Shown in pieces: positions 39,416-47,480 of a stretch of DNA of 64,000 nucleotides. The notes beneath the pieces are model-generated. The model made no database searches, had not been told where the DNA came from, and saw only the letters and a list, made by a program, of their open reading frames with translations. The position numbers were made by a program, and so were the translations under genes. How positions within the stretch are numbered: position 1 is the stretch's first letter; each line of letters opens with the position of its first letter. Origin of the DNA: Bradyrhizobium zhengyangense (lineage in GTDB: Bacteria > Pseudomonadota > Alphaproteobacteria > Rhizobiales > Xanthobacteraceae); the NCBI RefSeq assembly GCF_022012435.1, contig NZ_JAKLUA010000021.1:45436-109435 (forward strand), read 5' to 3'.

Positions 39416-40456
39416 CTACGCCGACCACGGCTCCGCTTCGGCCGCGCTCTTGGCCTTGGCCGAGACAGGGCTTTCGCCGATCACCGCGACCAGCGCGCGC
39501 AGCGCTTCCTTGACGCCCTGGCCGGTCGCGCCGGACATCAGCAACGGCGTCTTCTTGGCCGCGCGCTTCAGCCGGTCCTTCTGCTTCTTCAGCTCGTCCG
39601 GCTCGACGGCGTCGATCTTGTTGAGCGCGACGATCTCGATCTTGTCGGTGAGCAGCCCGCCATAGGCGTCGAGCTCCTTGCGGACGGTCTTGTAGGCCTT
39701 GCCGGCGTGCTCGCAGGTGGCGTCGACCAGATGCAGCAGCACGCGGCAGCGCTCGACATGGCCGAGGAAGCGGTCACCGAGGCCAGTGCCTTCATGCGCG
39801 CCCTCGATCAGGCCGGGAATGTCGGCGAGCACGAATTCACGGCCGTCGGCATTCACGACACCGAGCTGCGGATGCAGCGTGGTGAAGGGATAATCCGCGA
39901 TCTTCGGCTTGGCAGCGCTGACCTTGGAGAGGAAGGTCGACTTGCCGGCATTGGGCATGCCGATGAGGCCGGCATCCGCGATCAGTTTCAGCCGCAGCCA
40001 GATCCAGCGCTCTTCGCCCACCTGGCCGGGATTGGCGTTGCGTGGCGCGCGGTTGGTCGAGGTCTTGAAATGCGCGTTGCCGAAGCCGCCATTGCCGCCC
40101 TCGGCCAGCACGAACTTTTCGCCGACATTGGTGAAGTCGTGGATCAGCGTCTCGCGATCTTCGTCGAAGATCTGCGTGCCCAGCGGGACCTTCAGCACGA
40201 TGTTCTTGCCGTTGGCGCCGTGGCGGTCCGAGCCTGAGCCGTTCTCGCCCTTCTGGGCCTTGAAGTGCTGCTGGTAGCGGTAATCGATCAGCGTGTTGAG
40301 GCCGTCGGCGACCTCGATGATGACGTTGCCGCCGCGGCCGCCATTGCCGCCGGAGGGGCCGCCGAACTCAATGAACTTCTCGCGGCGGAACGCCACGCAG
40401 CCGTTCCCGCCGTCACCGGAGCGGATATAGACCTTTGCTTCGTCGAGGAATTTCAT
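39416..40456 (-). CDS. obgE: GTPase Obg
   Basis: Ribosome-assembly and stress GTPase, 346 residues. The glycine-rich Obg domain covers 1-158 (GDGGNGCVAFRREKFIEFGG and GEGGNGGFGN-like repeats). The G domain starts with GMPNAGKS (166-173) and contains DIPGLIEGAHEG (G3) and ALNKIDAVEP (G4). The C-terminus is short and Ala/Glu-rich. Start ATG 40456. On the same strand as rplU and rpmA, a usual neighbourhood. Confidence 0.96.
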   Translation of the reverse strand: MKFLDEAKVYIRSGDGGNGCVAFRREKFIEFGGPSGGNGGRGGNVIIEVADGLNTLIDYRYQQHFKAQKGENGSGSDRHGANGKNIVLKVPLGTQIFDEDRETLIHDFTNVGEKFVLAEGGNGGFGNAHFKTSTNRAPRNANPGQVGEERWIWLRLKLIADAGLIGMPNAGKSTFLSKVSAAKPKIADYPFTTLHPQLGVVNADGREFVLADIPGLIEGAHEGTGLGDRFLGHVERCRVLLHLVDATCEHAGKAYKTVRKELDAYGGLLTDKIEIVALNKIDAVEPDELKKQKDRLKRAAKKTPLLMSGATGQGVKEALRALVAVIGESPVSAKAKSAAEAEPWSA

Positions 40457-40542
40457 GGGTCATAGGTAGGCCAGCCTGACACCCGCGGCAACCCGGGTTT
40501 GCCCGCAAATCGGCCGAAATTTCAGCGATTTTCGGCGGTTGC

Positions 40543-41025
40543 TTAACCAGCCGGCCGGCGCCGGATCAGGAATTTCTGCGTGCCCTCCAGCACCAGCTCC
40601 TTGCGCTGGTTGAACACGGTACTCCCTAGCGTCACTGTGCCGGTCGTGCGGCCAGGTGCGAGTTCTGTGACCTCGAGCGCCGGGTAGATCGTGTCGTCGG
40701 CGAAGACGGGTTTGAGGAACCGGCTCGACTGCTCCAGGAAGCCGACCAGGGACTCCTCGACCATGAACGGAAACAGGCCGGCGCCGGGCGCGGTGTGGAT
40801 CAGCGTCTGGAAGCCGTGCGCGAGCAGATGCGGCATGCCGCGGGCGCGGCAATATTCCACATCGTAATGCACCGGGTGGGTGTCGCCGCTCGCGGTCTGG
40901 AAGGCCGCGAACACGGCGGTGGTCTGGGTCCGGCTCGGCAGCACGAAGCGTTCGCCGACCACGAAATCCTCAAACCAGCGTTGCGCCGTGATCATGCGGT
41001 GTTGAGCCGGGTCGAAGTCGGTCAT
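40543..41025 (-). CDS. MaoC-family hot-dog dehydratase
   Basis: Hydratase/dehydratase of the MaoC (R-specific enoyl-CoA hydratase-like) family, 160 residues. The hydratase-2 motif is in FQTASGDTHPVHYD with the catalytic Asp and His, followed by LLAHGFQTLIHTAPGAG and FLKPVFADDTIYP. It acts on an acyl-CoA or related thioester that the sequence does not reveal. ATG 41025 starts the gene; it precedes obgE by about 86 bases on the same strand. Confidence 0.85.
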   Translation of the reverse strand: MTDFDPAQHRMITAQRWFEDFVVGERFVLPSRTQTTAVFAAFQTASGDTHPVHYDVEYCRARGMPHLLAHGFQTLIHTAPGAGLFPFMVEESLVGFLEQSSRFLKPVFADDTIYPALEVTELAPGRTTGTVTLGSTVFNQRKELVLEGTQKFLIRRRPAG

Positions 41026-41156
41026 GACTAAAGCTCTTTCTTGGCTCTCTGTTCGCGGACCGCCTATCGCTACCGCGACGCCAAGGGTGCGACAATCCGT
41101 TCAATTCGGCTTGCGCGGGCTTGTCGCGGCCGTCTGCTTCATTAAAACGGCGCTCG

Positions 41157-42071
41157 ATGCCCTTCTTCAAGAATCTCTCCGCCTATGACGACCGCTCGGC
41201 GCGCCTCGCCGGCATCGGCCTCATGGTGCTGTCGATCTTCATGTTCTCGTTCGGCGACGCCACGGGCAAATTCCTGGTCGGGACGTATTCGGTGGGGCAG
41301 CTCTTGTTCCTGCGCGCTTGCGCGGCGCTGCTGCTGCTGTCGCCGATGATCTGGCGGCAGCGTCATCTGTTCCTGCATCTGGAGCGGCCGCTTCTGCAGC
41401 TGTTTCGCGTCGTGCTGTCGACGCTGGAGGTCGCCGCCTTCTTCCTGGCGACGGTCTATCTGCCGCTCGCCGACGTCGTCACCTATTATCTCGCCGGTCC
41501 GATTTTCGTCACCGCAATGTCGGCGATCTTTCTGGGCGAGAAGGTCGGCTGGCGGCGCTGGACCGCGATCCTGATCGGCTTCTGCGGCGTGCTGATCGCG
41601 CTGCGGCCGTCGGCGCAGATGGTGAGCCTGCCGGCGCTGATCGCGCTCGGCGGCAGCCTCTCCTTCGCAACCTTGATGCTGATCACCCGCAGCCTGCGCA
41701 AGACGCCCGACATCGTGATGGCGTCCTCGCAATTCATCGGCACGCTCTCGCTGGGCGCCGTGCTCTCGGCCTTCCACTGGGTGCCGCCGACGCCAGGCAG
41801 CCTGGTGTTCTTCGCGCTGGCGGGGTGCATCTCGGTGACGGCGCTGTTCTGCGTCAACCGCTCGCTCAAGCTCGCGCCGGCGAGCGTCGTGGTGCCCTAC
41901 CAATATTCGATGATCGTCTGGGCGGTGATCTTCGGCTTCGTCGTGTTCGGCGACGTGCCGCAAATCGCCACCATCGTCGGCGCCGCGATCATCATCGGCG
42001 CCGGGTTCTACATCTATTTGCGTGAGCGCGATCTGGGCCGCGCGAGCGGAGACGTGACCCCGCCAGCGTAG
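41157..42071 (+). CDS. EamA/DMT-family transporter
   Basis: Ten-helix drug/metabolite transporter, 304 residues, built of two EamA repeats. The first begins about residue 20 (LAGIGLMVLSIFMFSFGDAT), the second about 160 (LIALGGSLSFATLMLI), and conserved VVPYQYSMIVWAVIFGFVVFGD closes it. The frame extends to 41121, but ATG 41157 gives the usual short cytoplasmic start. It lies head-to-head with the MaoC gene and tail-to-tail with the GNAT gene (3 bases between stops). Substrate unknown. Confidence 0.88.
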   Translation: MPFFKNLSAYDDRSARLAGIGLMVLSIFMFSFGDATGKFLVGTYSVGQLLFLRACAALLLLSPMIWRQRHLFLHLERPLLQLFRVVLSTLEVAAFFLATVYLPLADVVTYYLAGPIFVTAMSAIFLGEKVGWRRWTAILIGFCGVLIALRPSAQMVSLPALIALGGSLSFATLMLITRSLRKTPDIVMASSQFIGTLSLGAVLSAFHWVPPTPGSLVFFALAGCISVTALFCVNRSLKLAPASVVVPYQYSMIVWAVIFGFVVFGDVPQIATIVGAAIIIGAGFYIYLRERDLGRASGDVTPPA

Positions 42072-42074
42072 TCC

Positions 42075-42668
42075 CTACCTCATCCTTCGCGCGCTGCTCC
42101 AGCTCTTCAGCGACGACCACACGCCGCGTGACAGGCGGAAGCAGTCGACCGGCGTCGACGAGCCCAGCGCCAGGAAACGGTGCAGTTGCACGCCGCTCCA
42201 CTGGAAGCCGCACTTCTCCAGCACGTTGCGCGAGGCGGGGTTGGTGACGCGCGCCCCTGCATAGAGGTGATCGTCCTCGAACTCCTCGAAGAAGAAGTCG
42301 ATCGCGCCGCGCGCGGCCTCGGTGGCAAAGCCCTGGCCCCAATGCTCGACGCCGAGCCAGTAGCCGAGCTCGGCATTGTCAGGGGTTGAGCGGTCGATGC
42401 CGACCATGCCGACCGGGCCGCTGTCGTGCTCGATCAGGAACACGCTCTCGCTGCCGAGCTCGGCAGTGGCGCGCACGAATTCGATGGCATCGTCCTGCGA
42501 ATAGGGATGGGGAAGGCGGCGGGTGTTCTCCGCGACACGGCGGTCGTTGGCGAGGCGGGCGATGGTGTTGACGTCGGCCAGCGTCGGCCGCCGCAAGGTC
42601 AGCCGTTCGGTGGCGACGACGCTGGGTCTCGCCTCGGCTAAGGTCACGCTCGAAAAGTCCTGCAACAT
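42075..42668 (-). CDS. GNAT-family N-acetyltransferase (RimJ/RimL-like)
   Basis: Acetyltransferase of the RimJ/RimL type, 197 residues. TERLTLRRPTLADVNTIA opens the fold, and the acetyl-CoA loop region is LGYWLGVEHWGQGFATEAAR, followed by VTNPASRNVLEKCGF. The frame extends to 42797, but ATG 42668 follows GGAGCCGGAC. It follows rpmA behind a strong terminator, a conserved position in this group, so a ribosomal or small-molecule substrate are both possible. Confidence 0.88.
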   Translation of the reverse strand: MLQDFSSVTLAEARPSVVATERLTLRRPTLADVNTIARLANDRRVAENTRRLPHPYSQDDAIEFVRATAELGSESVFLIEHDSGPVGMVGIDRSTPDNAELGYWLGVEHWGQGFATEAARGAIDFFFEEFEDDHLYAGARVTNPASRNVLEKCGFQWSGVQLHRFLALGSSTPVDCFRLSRGVWSSLKSWSSARRMR

Positions 42669-42696
42669 GTCCGGCTCCGTCAAAGTCACAAACGAA

Positions 42697-42724
42697 AGGG
42701 GAGGCCGGTTTCCCTGCCTCCCCT
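42697..42724 (-). terminator. Rho-independent terminator after rpmA
   Basis: Perfect 9-base arms AGGGGAGGC (42697-42705) and GCCTCCCCT (42716-42724), followed on the minus strand by TTCGTTT. Confidence 0.85.
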
Positions 42725-42800
42725 GGAGCCTTCGATCTTGCGATCTCTGGAACTCCGCCGGTTCGGTCAAGGACCCGGCGGACTCCAAATGATCCACCGT

Positions 42801-43070
42801 CTATTCAGCAGCCTCTGCGAGCGGGAGTACCGCTACGAAGGTGCGGCCGTTGGCTTTGGCCTGGAATTCAACACGACCCTCGATCTTGGCGAACAGTGTG
42901 TGGTCAGTGCCCATGCCGACGTTGAGGCCCGGATGCCAGGTGGTGCCGCGCTGACGCGCAATGATATTGCCGGGAATCACGCGCTCCCCGCCGAACACCT
43001 TGATGCCAAGGCGCTTACCCTTTGAATCGCGACCGTTGCGCGATGAACCGCCTGCTTTTTTGTGAGCCAT
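42801..43070 (-). CDS. rpmA: 50S ribosomal protein L27
   Basis: Ribosomal protein L27, 89 residues. N-terminus MAHKKAGGSSRNGRDSKGKR reaches the peptidyl-transferase centre; VIPGNIIARQRGTTWHPGLNVG is the conserved core. It follows rplU by 102 bases on the same strand. Confidence 0.98.
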   Translation of the reverse strand: MAHKKAGGSSRNGRDSKGKRLGIKVFGGERVIPGNIIARQRGTTWHPGLNVGMGTDHTLFAKIEGRVEFQAKANGRTFVAVLPLAEAAE

Positions 43071-43172
43071 GGCTCGTCTCCGAAATCCTGCGTATCTCTA
43101 GGTCAATTCCTTGACGGAATCATTTCAAAACGTCTCACGCCTCAATTCGTGAATGGGCGTGATCGGTTTCCG

Positions 43173-43559
43173 TTACTCGGCAGCTTCCGCTGCCGCTTCC
43201 TTGGCAACCTTTTCCTTCTTCGGACGCGGGCCCTTGGTGGGCTTGGCGCCGTCAGCCAGGATCTCGGAGATGCGCAGGACCGTGATCTCGTCGCGATAGC
43301 CGCGCTTGCGGCGCGAATTCTTGCGGCGGCGCTTCTTGAACGCGATGACCTTCGGTCCGCGCTTGTGGTCGAGCACCTCGACCGCAACGGAGGCGCCGGC
43401 CACCGTCGGAACGCCCAGCACCGGCGTGTCGCCGCCGAGCACCAGAACTTCATTCAACTGCACGATCGAGCCGACTTCGCCTTCGATCTTGCCAACTTCC
43501 AGGACATCATCCGGCACGACGCGGTATTGCTTGCCGCCGGTTTTGATGACTGCGAACAT
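43173..43559 (-). CDS. rplU: 50S ribosomal protein L21
   Basis: Ribosomal protein L21, 128 residues. MFAVIKTGGKQYRVVPDD is the family start and FKKRRRKNSRRKRGYRDEIT the rRNA-binding region. A Lys/Ala/Glu-rich C-terminal tail of about 25 residues extends beyond the minimal protein, as in other alphaproteobacteria. ATG 43559 follows GAAGGAAAAAAACG. A clear promoter and a leader stem-loop lie upstream. Confidence 0.97.
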   Translation of the reverse strand: MFAVIKTGGKQYRVVPDDVLEVGKIEGEVGSIVQLNEVLVLGGDTPVLGVPTVAGASVAVEVLDHKRGPKVIAFKKRRRKNSRRKRGYRDEITVLRISEILADGAKPTKGPRPKKEKVAKEAAAEAAE

Positions 43560-43583
43560 CGTTTTTTTCCTTCGTGTTCAATC

Positions 43584-43613
43584 CCGGCCTCATGACATCA
43601 GTCAGGGGCCGGC
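43584..43613 (-). promoter_or_regulatory. Leader stem-loop upstream of rplU
   Basis: CCGGCC (43584-43589) pairs with GGCCGG (43607-43612), and an inner TGAC/GTCA pair closes a four-base loop. It lies in the untranslated leader 25-55 bases before the rplU start. On the plus strand it is followed by CTTTTTG, so a terminator role for plus-strand reading is also possible. Confidence 0.5.
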
Positions 43614-43723
43614 TTTTTGTCAGTCGCTAAGGGTTTATGCGTCTTGTGCGGGCGGGAGTTATCCCCTTGAAAACCCACGCAAAAACATGCGGCGCGAGAA
43701 ACGCCCCGCGCCGGTTGTGCGGA

Positions 43724-43751
43724 CTTATAGCCTGATAGGGCGAAGAGTCAA
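43724..43751 (-). promoter_or_regulatory. Promoter for rplU-rpmA
   Basis: On the minus strand TTGACT (43751-43746), a 16-base spacer and TATAAG (43729-43724). It implies a leader of about 155 bases before rplU. Confidence 0.65.
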
Positions 43752-43890
43752 GGAAATCAGCCGAAAAGAGCCCGGATTTGAAGGATTTGGGGCCATTTCC
43801 GCAAGCCCACCTGAATCTCGGTGCGCGTTGCAACCAACGGGTTCCCGCACGGTTAGTCCCCCGCAATCTGGCATTCGGGCAAGGGCTTCC

Positions 43891-45054
43891 ATGGCAACGG
43901 ACGAACTGGTCAAGACGACGGGCATCGCCCATCACGGCGCCGAGCGGCTGCCGTCGGTCGACATCGACAGCTTCAACATCGAGATCAAGGACGAGGACGG
44001 TTTTCTCGGCGACCGCGCCAGCAAGGGCGCGTTCCGCGAAATCCTGGACCGCTGGCGCAAGCCGCTGCGCAAGACCGGCGAGGACCCGTTCGGCAAGGAG
44101 CCGTCGGAGAGCATCAGCAAGAAGACGCTGGATGCGATCCTGATCAGCGACGACGTCGAGGCCTCCGCCGTGGTGCACAGCGCCATCGAGGAGTTCGCGC
44201 AGGAGCTCGCTTACGTCACCCGCCGCTTCCTGAAGACGAAAGCCTGGGCCAAGACCGAGCGCATCGTGGTCGGCGGCGGCTTCCGCGATTCCCGGCTCGG
44301 CGAGCTCGCGATCGCGCGCACCGAGATCATCCTGAAGGCCGAAGACTTCAAGATCGACATGGTGCCGATCCGGCATCATCCGGACGAGGCCGGCCTGATC
44401 GGCGCGCTGCATCTGGCGCCGTCCTGGATTTTCGAGGCCTATGACAGCATCCTTGCGGTCGATATCGGCGGCACCAACATTCGCTGCGGCCTGGTGGAGA
44501 CGGGCTGGAAAAAAGCAAAAGACCTCTCGAAGGCCAAGGTCGTGAAGTCGGAGCTGTGGCGCCACGCCGACGACGAGCCGACGCGCGAGGGCGCGGTGAA
44601 GCGGCTCACCAAGATGCTGAAGGGATTGATCACGGAAGCCGAGAAAGACGGCTTCAAGCTCGCGCCCTTCATCGGCATCGCCTGTCCCGGCGTCATCAAC
44701 GCGGACGGGTCCATTGAAAAAGGCGCGCAGAATCTGCCCGGCAATTGGGAGAGCAGCAAATTCAACCTGCCGGCGAGCTTGATCGAGGGCATCCCTGCGA
44801 TCGGCGAGCACGACACCGCGATCCTGATGCACAATGACGGCGTGGTTCAGGGCCTCTCCGAGGTGCCGTTCATGCAGGACGTCGATCGCTGGGGCGTGCT
44901 CACCATCGGCACCGGCCTCGGCAATGCGCGCTTCACCAACCGCCACAGGGACAGCGGCCAAGGTAAAGATAACGGCAAGGACCGGGATTCCGCGGACGGG
45001 AAGAAAAAGGCCAAGGAAAACAACAAAGAGAACGGCAAATCCGACAAGGAGTAA
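43891..45054 (+). CDS. ROK-family sugar kinase-like protein with circularly permuted lobes
   Basis: A 387-residue protein with ROK kinase motifs in an unusual order. Residues about 30-175 look like the C-terminal lobe of a ROK protein: DGFLGD (36-41), ERIVVGGGF with VVGGG at 126-130, and DEAGLIGALHLAP ending near 176. Only then comes the N-terminal lobe: the phosphate loop DIGGTNIR (from D191), FIGIACPGVINADGSI, HNDGVVQGLSE with N315/D316 (another Asp, D308, is close), and TIGTGLG (338-344), followed by a charged low-complexity tail. The ExGH zinc site of ROK kinases is not seen. ATG 43891 was chosen; the longer frame from 43306 reads through the rplU region. Substrate unknown. Confidence 0.8.
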   Translation: MATDELVKTTGIAHHGAERLPSVDIDSFNIEIKDEDGFLGDRASKGAFREILDRWRKPLRKTGEDPFGKEPSESISKKTLDAILISDDVEASAVVHSAIEEFAQELAYVTRRFLKTKAWAKTERIVVGGGFRDSRLGELAIARTEIILKAEDFKIDMVPIRHHPDEAGLIGALHLAPSWIFEAYDSILAVDIGGTNIRCGLVETGWKKAKDLSKAKVVKSELWRHADDEPTREGAVKRLTKMLKGLITEAEKDGFKLAPFIGIACPGVINADGSIEKGAQNLPGNWESSKFNLPASLIEGIPAIGEHDTAILMHNDGVVQGLSEVPFMQDVDRWGVLTIGTGLGNARFTNRHRDSGQGKDNGKDRDSADGKKKAKENNKENGKSDKE

Positions 45055-45456
45055 CCTTGACCGGTTAGGTTAAGGACCGGATTGCGTTGCGGGCCGCCGC
45101 CTGCACGTTACGGTCGAATCGTCGCCTCACGCAGGCCTGCGAAGCCGCCCTTCCTGGCCAGCATTTCGATGAGCGGCACGGGACCGCCAGTGTTTACCGC
45201 GTCTGGCGGTCCCACCCCGTTTTCTCTTTCTTCGCCTCTCCCGCTTGCGGGAGAGGCCGACGCGCCCCGGGGCGATGCGAAAGCATCGTCCCGCGCGCGG
45301 CGGGTGAGGGCTCTTTCCTCTAGGGGATTGTCCCGTTGCGGCGCGCGCCCCGAGAAAGCGCGTCGAAACATGAATCCGGAACCGAGTTTCCATCGTCCGG
45401 ACCCGCCTCCAGCCCGAAAGCCGCAAAACAACCCCCCGATTTTCCCCTTTCGCGCC
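45055..45456. other. Intergenic region with a GCGGGAGAG hairpin repeat
   Basis: No credible gene between the ROK gene and the tRNA promoter. Perfect 9-base arms CTCTCCCGC (45236-45244) and GCGGGAGAG (45247-45255) open a repeat that runs to GGGTGAGGG near 45311; a shorter relative is at 37513-37540. Confidence 0.6.
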
Positions 45457-45485
45457 TTGCCCGGCCCGCCATCCTCGCCTATGAA
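45457..45485 (+). promoter_or_regulatory. Promoter for tRNA-Ser
   Basis: TTGCCC (45457-45462), exactly 17 bases, TATGAA (45480-45485), 43 bases before the tRNA 5' end. Confidence 0.55.
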
Positions 45486-45528
45486 CGCCCCCAACCACAG
45501 GGGCCCTGCCTCACTATGGCGACCTTCA

Positions 45529-45618
45529 GGAGAGGTGGCAGAGTGGTTGAATGCACCGCACTCGAAATGCGGCATAGGTGCAAGCCTATCGGGGGTTCGA
45601 ATCCCTCCCTCTCCGCCA
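45529..45618 (+). tRNA. tRNA-Ser (anticodon CGA)
   Basis: A 90-base class II tRNA with encoded CCA. Acceptor GGAGAGG (45529-45535) pairs with CCTCTCC (45608-45614), discriminator G, then CCA. The anticodon arm CCGCA-CTCGAAA-TGCGG gives anticodon CGA at 45563-45565, reading UCG. A long variable arm (TAGGTGCAAGCCTA) and the GGTTCGAATCC T-arm confirm serine. A low-GC island lies just downstream. Confidence 0.96.
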
Positions 45619-45950
45619 TATAGGTCTGCACGGTTGACCTCGGTGGCTTGAAATGCGGGTGTCCACCCGAAAGCGCCGGTCTTTTGCGGGCGGCCCGTTT
45701 TGGGAATTCTCTCCGACCGTGGCTACAAACTAGACGAAAACTCGGTTGTCTTTCCGAGCTTCTGCGGTCGCAACAATTCTCATCCTTGTTGAACAGAGGC
45801 CTGGGTGAAGCCCGGAGAACGGATTTTCTCCGAGTCCCTCTAAAGCGCGTCGGTGACTGACCTACACCGGCAAACGTCCATTTAGGCTTTACACAATGCA
45901 CGTTTGGGAATCGCGGCGATTCCGTTTTGCATAGCTCGTCGTGAACGGGA
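45619..45950. other. Non-coding, lower-GC spacer after the tRNA
   Basis: About 330 bases in which I see no gene, hairpin or copy of the tRNA 3' end. Base composition is clearly less GC-rich than the flanking chromosome, and the same holds up to about 47300. Confidence 0.5.
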
Positions 45951-46778
45951 TCAGGCCTTTGCGAATGTAATGAGGGGCTTCAAGTCGTGTTGCCAGAACA
46001 ATGCGACGTTCTGCTTGTTCTGAGCGTCAACGAGGCATTTCAGATCGAACACCCCGGCAAGCACCGCACCAGTTATGACTTGTCCGCCGTAGGCCTGTTT
46101 CCAAGTGTCTGCTTTGCCGCCGACCTCGCGTTGCAAGCGCTTCCAGCTATTCTTCGGCCCATTGGAAACCTTGCACTCGATAGCGAGCAAGCGTCCATCG
46201 CTGAGCCGTATCGGAACGTCGCATTTTGCACCGCCCACCTTTCTCTCGCGAGAAAAGCTACCGCGCGTTAGCTCATCTAGGGCAACCAAGGGTTTGCGCG
46301 ACTCATCTAGTTTAAGTCCCGCCGCAATAAGCGCGGTCGAGACTTGCTCCTCTTGAAGCCTTGACGCGCTTCCTCGACGGGTCGTCCCCAATGCCTCGTG
46401 CGCTAGAAGCGTCGTGGTGGCCAACACCGAGGCCTCCACCTCTCCAACGCTCGGCTCCCGCTCGCCAACCACCCAAGGGAAACGCTTCGCATCGACGAGT
46501 TCGGTAAACGTCGTGGCGGTGCTGTCGGCGACGGCTGGAGGCACCGTCTTGAACTTCTTGCCCACGAGCGTCCAGAGGTCCTCTTCGCTGACGCGGGGCG
46601 CACATATGTATCGGAGAATTTGCCAGAGCTTCTTGTCGTCGATTAGGGCCGTTCCGCTAATCTCTCTGAGATTCTTAGTGGATTGCAGGGCTGCACGCAC
46701 CTCGGGCTCTACCTTGTCCCATGTGCTAATCGCGCGGGATTTCCGCTCATTAACGGGTTCAGTGGATTTCTGACCCAC
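45951..46778 (-). CDS. XamI-type restriction endonuclease
   Basis: A 275-residue protein that resembles the XamI family of type II restriction enzymes (XamI cuts at GTCGAC). The PD-(D/E)xK-like site is D187 with E201 and K203 in CDVPIRLSDGRLLAIECK, followed by the family-like VSNGPKNSWKRLQREVGGK. The DExK spacing and the RGSASRLQEEQVSTALIAAG region support the call. The frame starts with GTG 46778 after an in-frame stop at about 46817, with no clear ribosome binding site, so the N-terminus may be truncated. No methyltransferase gene is recognisable nearby. Codon use and GC content differ from the core chromosome. Confidence 0.6.
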   Translation of the reverse strand: MGQKSTEPVNERKSRAISTWDKVEPEVRAALQSTKNLREISGTALIDDKKLWQILRYICAPRVSEEDLWTLVGKKFKTVPPAVADSTATTFTELVDAKRFPWVVGEREPSVGEVEASVLATTTLLAHEALGTTRRGSASRLQEEQVSTALIAAGLKLDESRKPLVALDELTRGSFSRERKVGGAKCDVPIRLSDGRLLAIECKVSNGPKNSWKRLQREVGGKADTWKQAYGGQVITGAVLAGVFDLKCLVDAQNKQNVALFWQHDLKPLITFAKA

Positions 46779-46903
46779 ATAAGCGTCTTTTGGCTCGCCG
46801 AAAGACGTTCTATCTTATGTTGACGGGCATCTAGCGCAAAATCATTAGCGAGCATTTGGAAGCCAAAATCAGTGACACGCCTACATAGCGCTTCGACACT
46901 CAT
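46709..46903 (-). CDS. Small hypothetical frame overlapping the XamI-type gene
   Basis: A 64-residue frame starting MSVEALCRRVTDFGFQMLAN. The first 40 residues have natural composition; the rest overlaps the start of the XamI-type gene in another frame. Its ATG overlaps (ATGA) the stop of an upstream frame that ends TRRGVEAKGTKGKK, an arrangement seen in coupled genes. It may be a real short gene or a remnant. Not recognised. Confidence 0.3.
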   Translation of the reverse strand: MSVEALCRRVTDFGFQMLANDFALDARQHKIERLSASQKTLMWVRNPLNPLMSGNPARLAHGTR

Positions 46904-46943
46904 TTCTTGCCCTTAGTACCCTTAGCCTCAACGCCGCGTCTGG

Positions 46944-47294
46944 TCACCGCAACAAGACTTTTCTGAAGATCAGGAGGCAAATCTGATTTTGCCGTTCCGT
47001 GATGTCTGCGATTTGTTCATCACTTGGATGAGGCTCAACGTGCGACGAAAGATCAAAAGCGATAAGGCCGTGTGACCGGCTCACGAGGAGAGCGTCAACA
47101 AACACCTTCGCGTCAGCCGTTGATAGGACTGGATAACCTAAGTACAGGGTGCCCGATATGTCCAGCTTCCTCAGTGCATCTTGCAATGAGCGCGCTGCAA
47201 TCGTGTTAGAATTTTCGCCGAAAACGATATCCACGAATTTCTGATCCTGGTCCTGCCAATGCGAGCGAATGTCAAAAATAGTGTGCGTGCGCAT
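46944..47294 (-). pseudogene. Truncated helicase-type gene, N-terminal fragment
   Basis: A 116-residue frame starting MRTHTIFDIRSHWQDQDQ. Its middle, DALLVSRSHGLIAFDLSSH, and ITERQNQI resemble, from memory, the N-terminal nuclease-like region of large UvrD/AAA-type helicases; the motor domains are missing and the frame ends after KVLLR. A one-base change in the AAAA run near 46985 would instead lead into a frame ending TKGKK at 46900. Either way it looks like the remains of a larger gene. Part of the low-GC strip after the tRNA. Confidence 0.45.
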
Positions 47295-47320
47295 CGCTTC
47301 GCTGCGATCTCGACACGCTA

Positions 47321-47480
47321 TCAGGGATATAGGGCACCTTCAACAACCCGGGCTCCTTGGACGGAGCGCTCGCTAGTGCAATCCTGCGTCAACGCGGTTG
47401 CCGCGAGCAGGCGGTCGACGACAGGAACAGACCTGATGGCGCTGATGCGGCCCCGTTGACCCGATACGGCGTTGTCGATG
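47321..47480 (-). pseudogene. Decayed vapC (PIN toxin) remnant
   Basis: The minus-strand frame reads GRISAIRSVPVVDRLLAATA, which matches the C-terminal third of VapC toxins (third PIN Asp in VVDxLLAATA), then a garbled TSERSVQGARVVEGALYP where an intact toxin would read something like LVTRN...GARVVNP. There is no PIN N-terminus and no antitoxin gene. It is unlike the intact vapC at 603-1019. Confidence 0.6.

Noticed and set aside
43306..43890. N-terminal 195 codons of the longer frame before the ROK-type gene
   Set aside because: They run across rplU, its leader and promoter; ATG 43891 gives the natural start.
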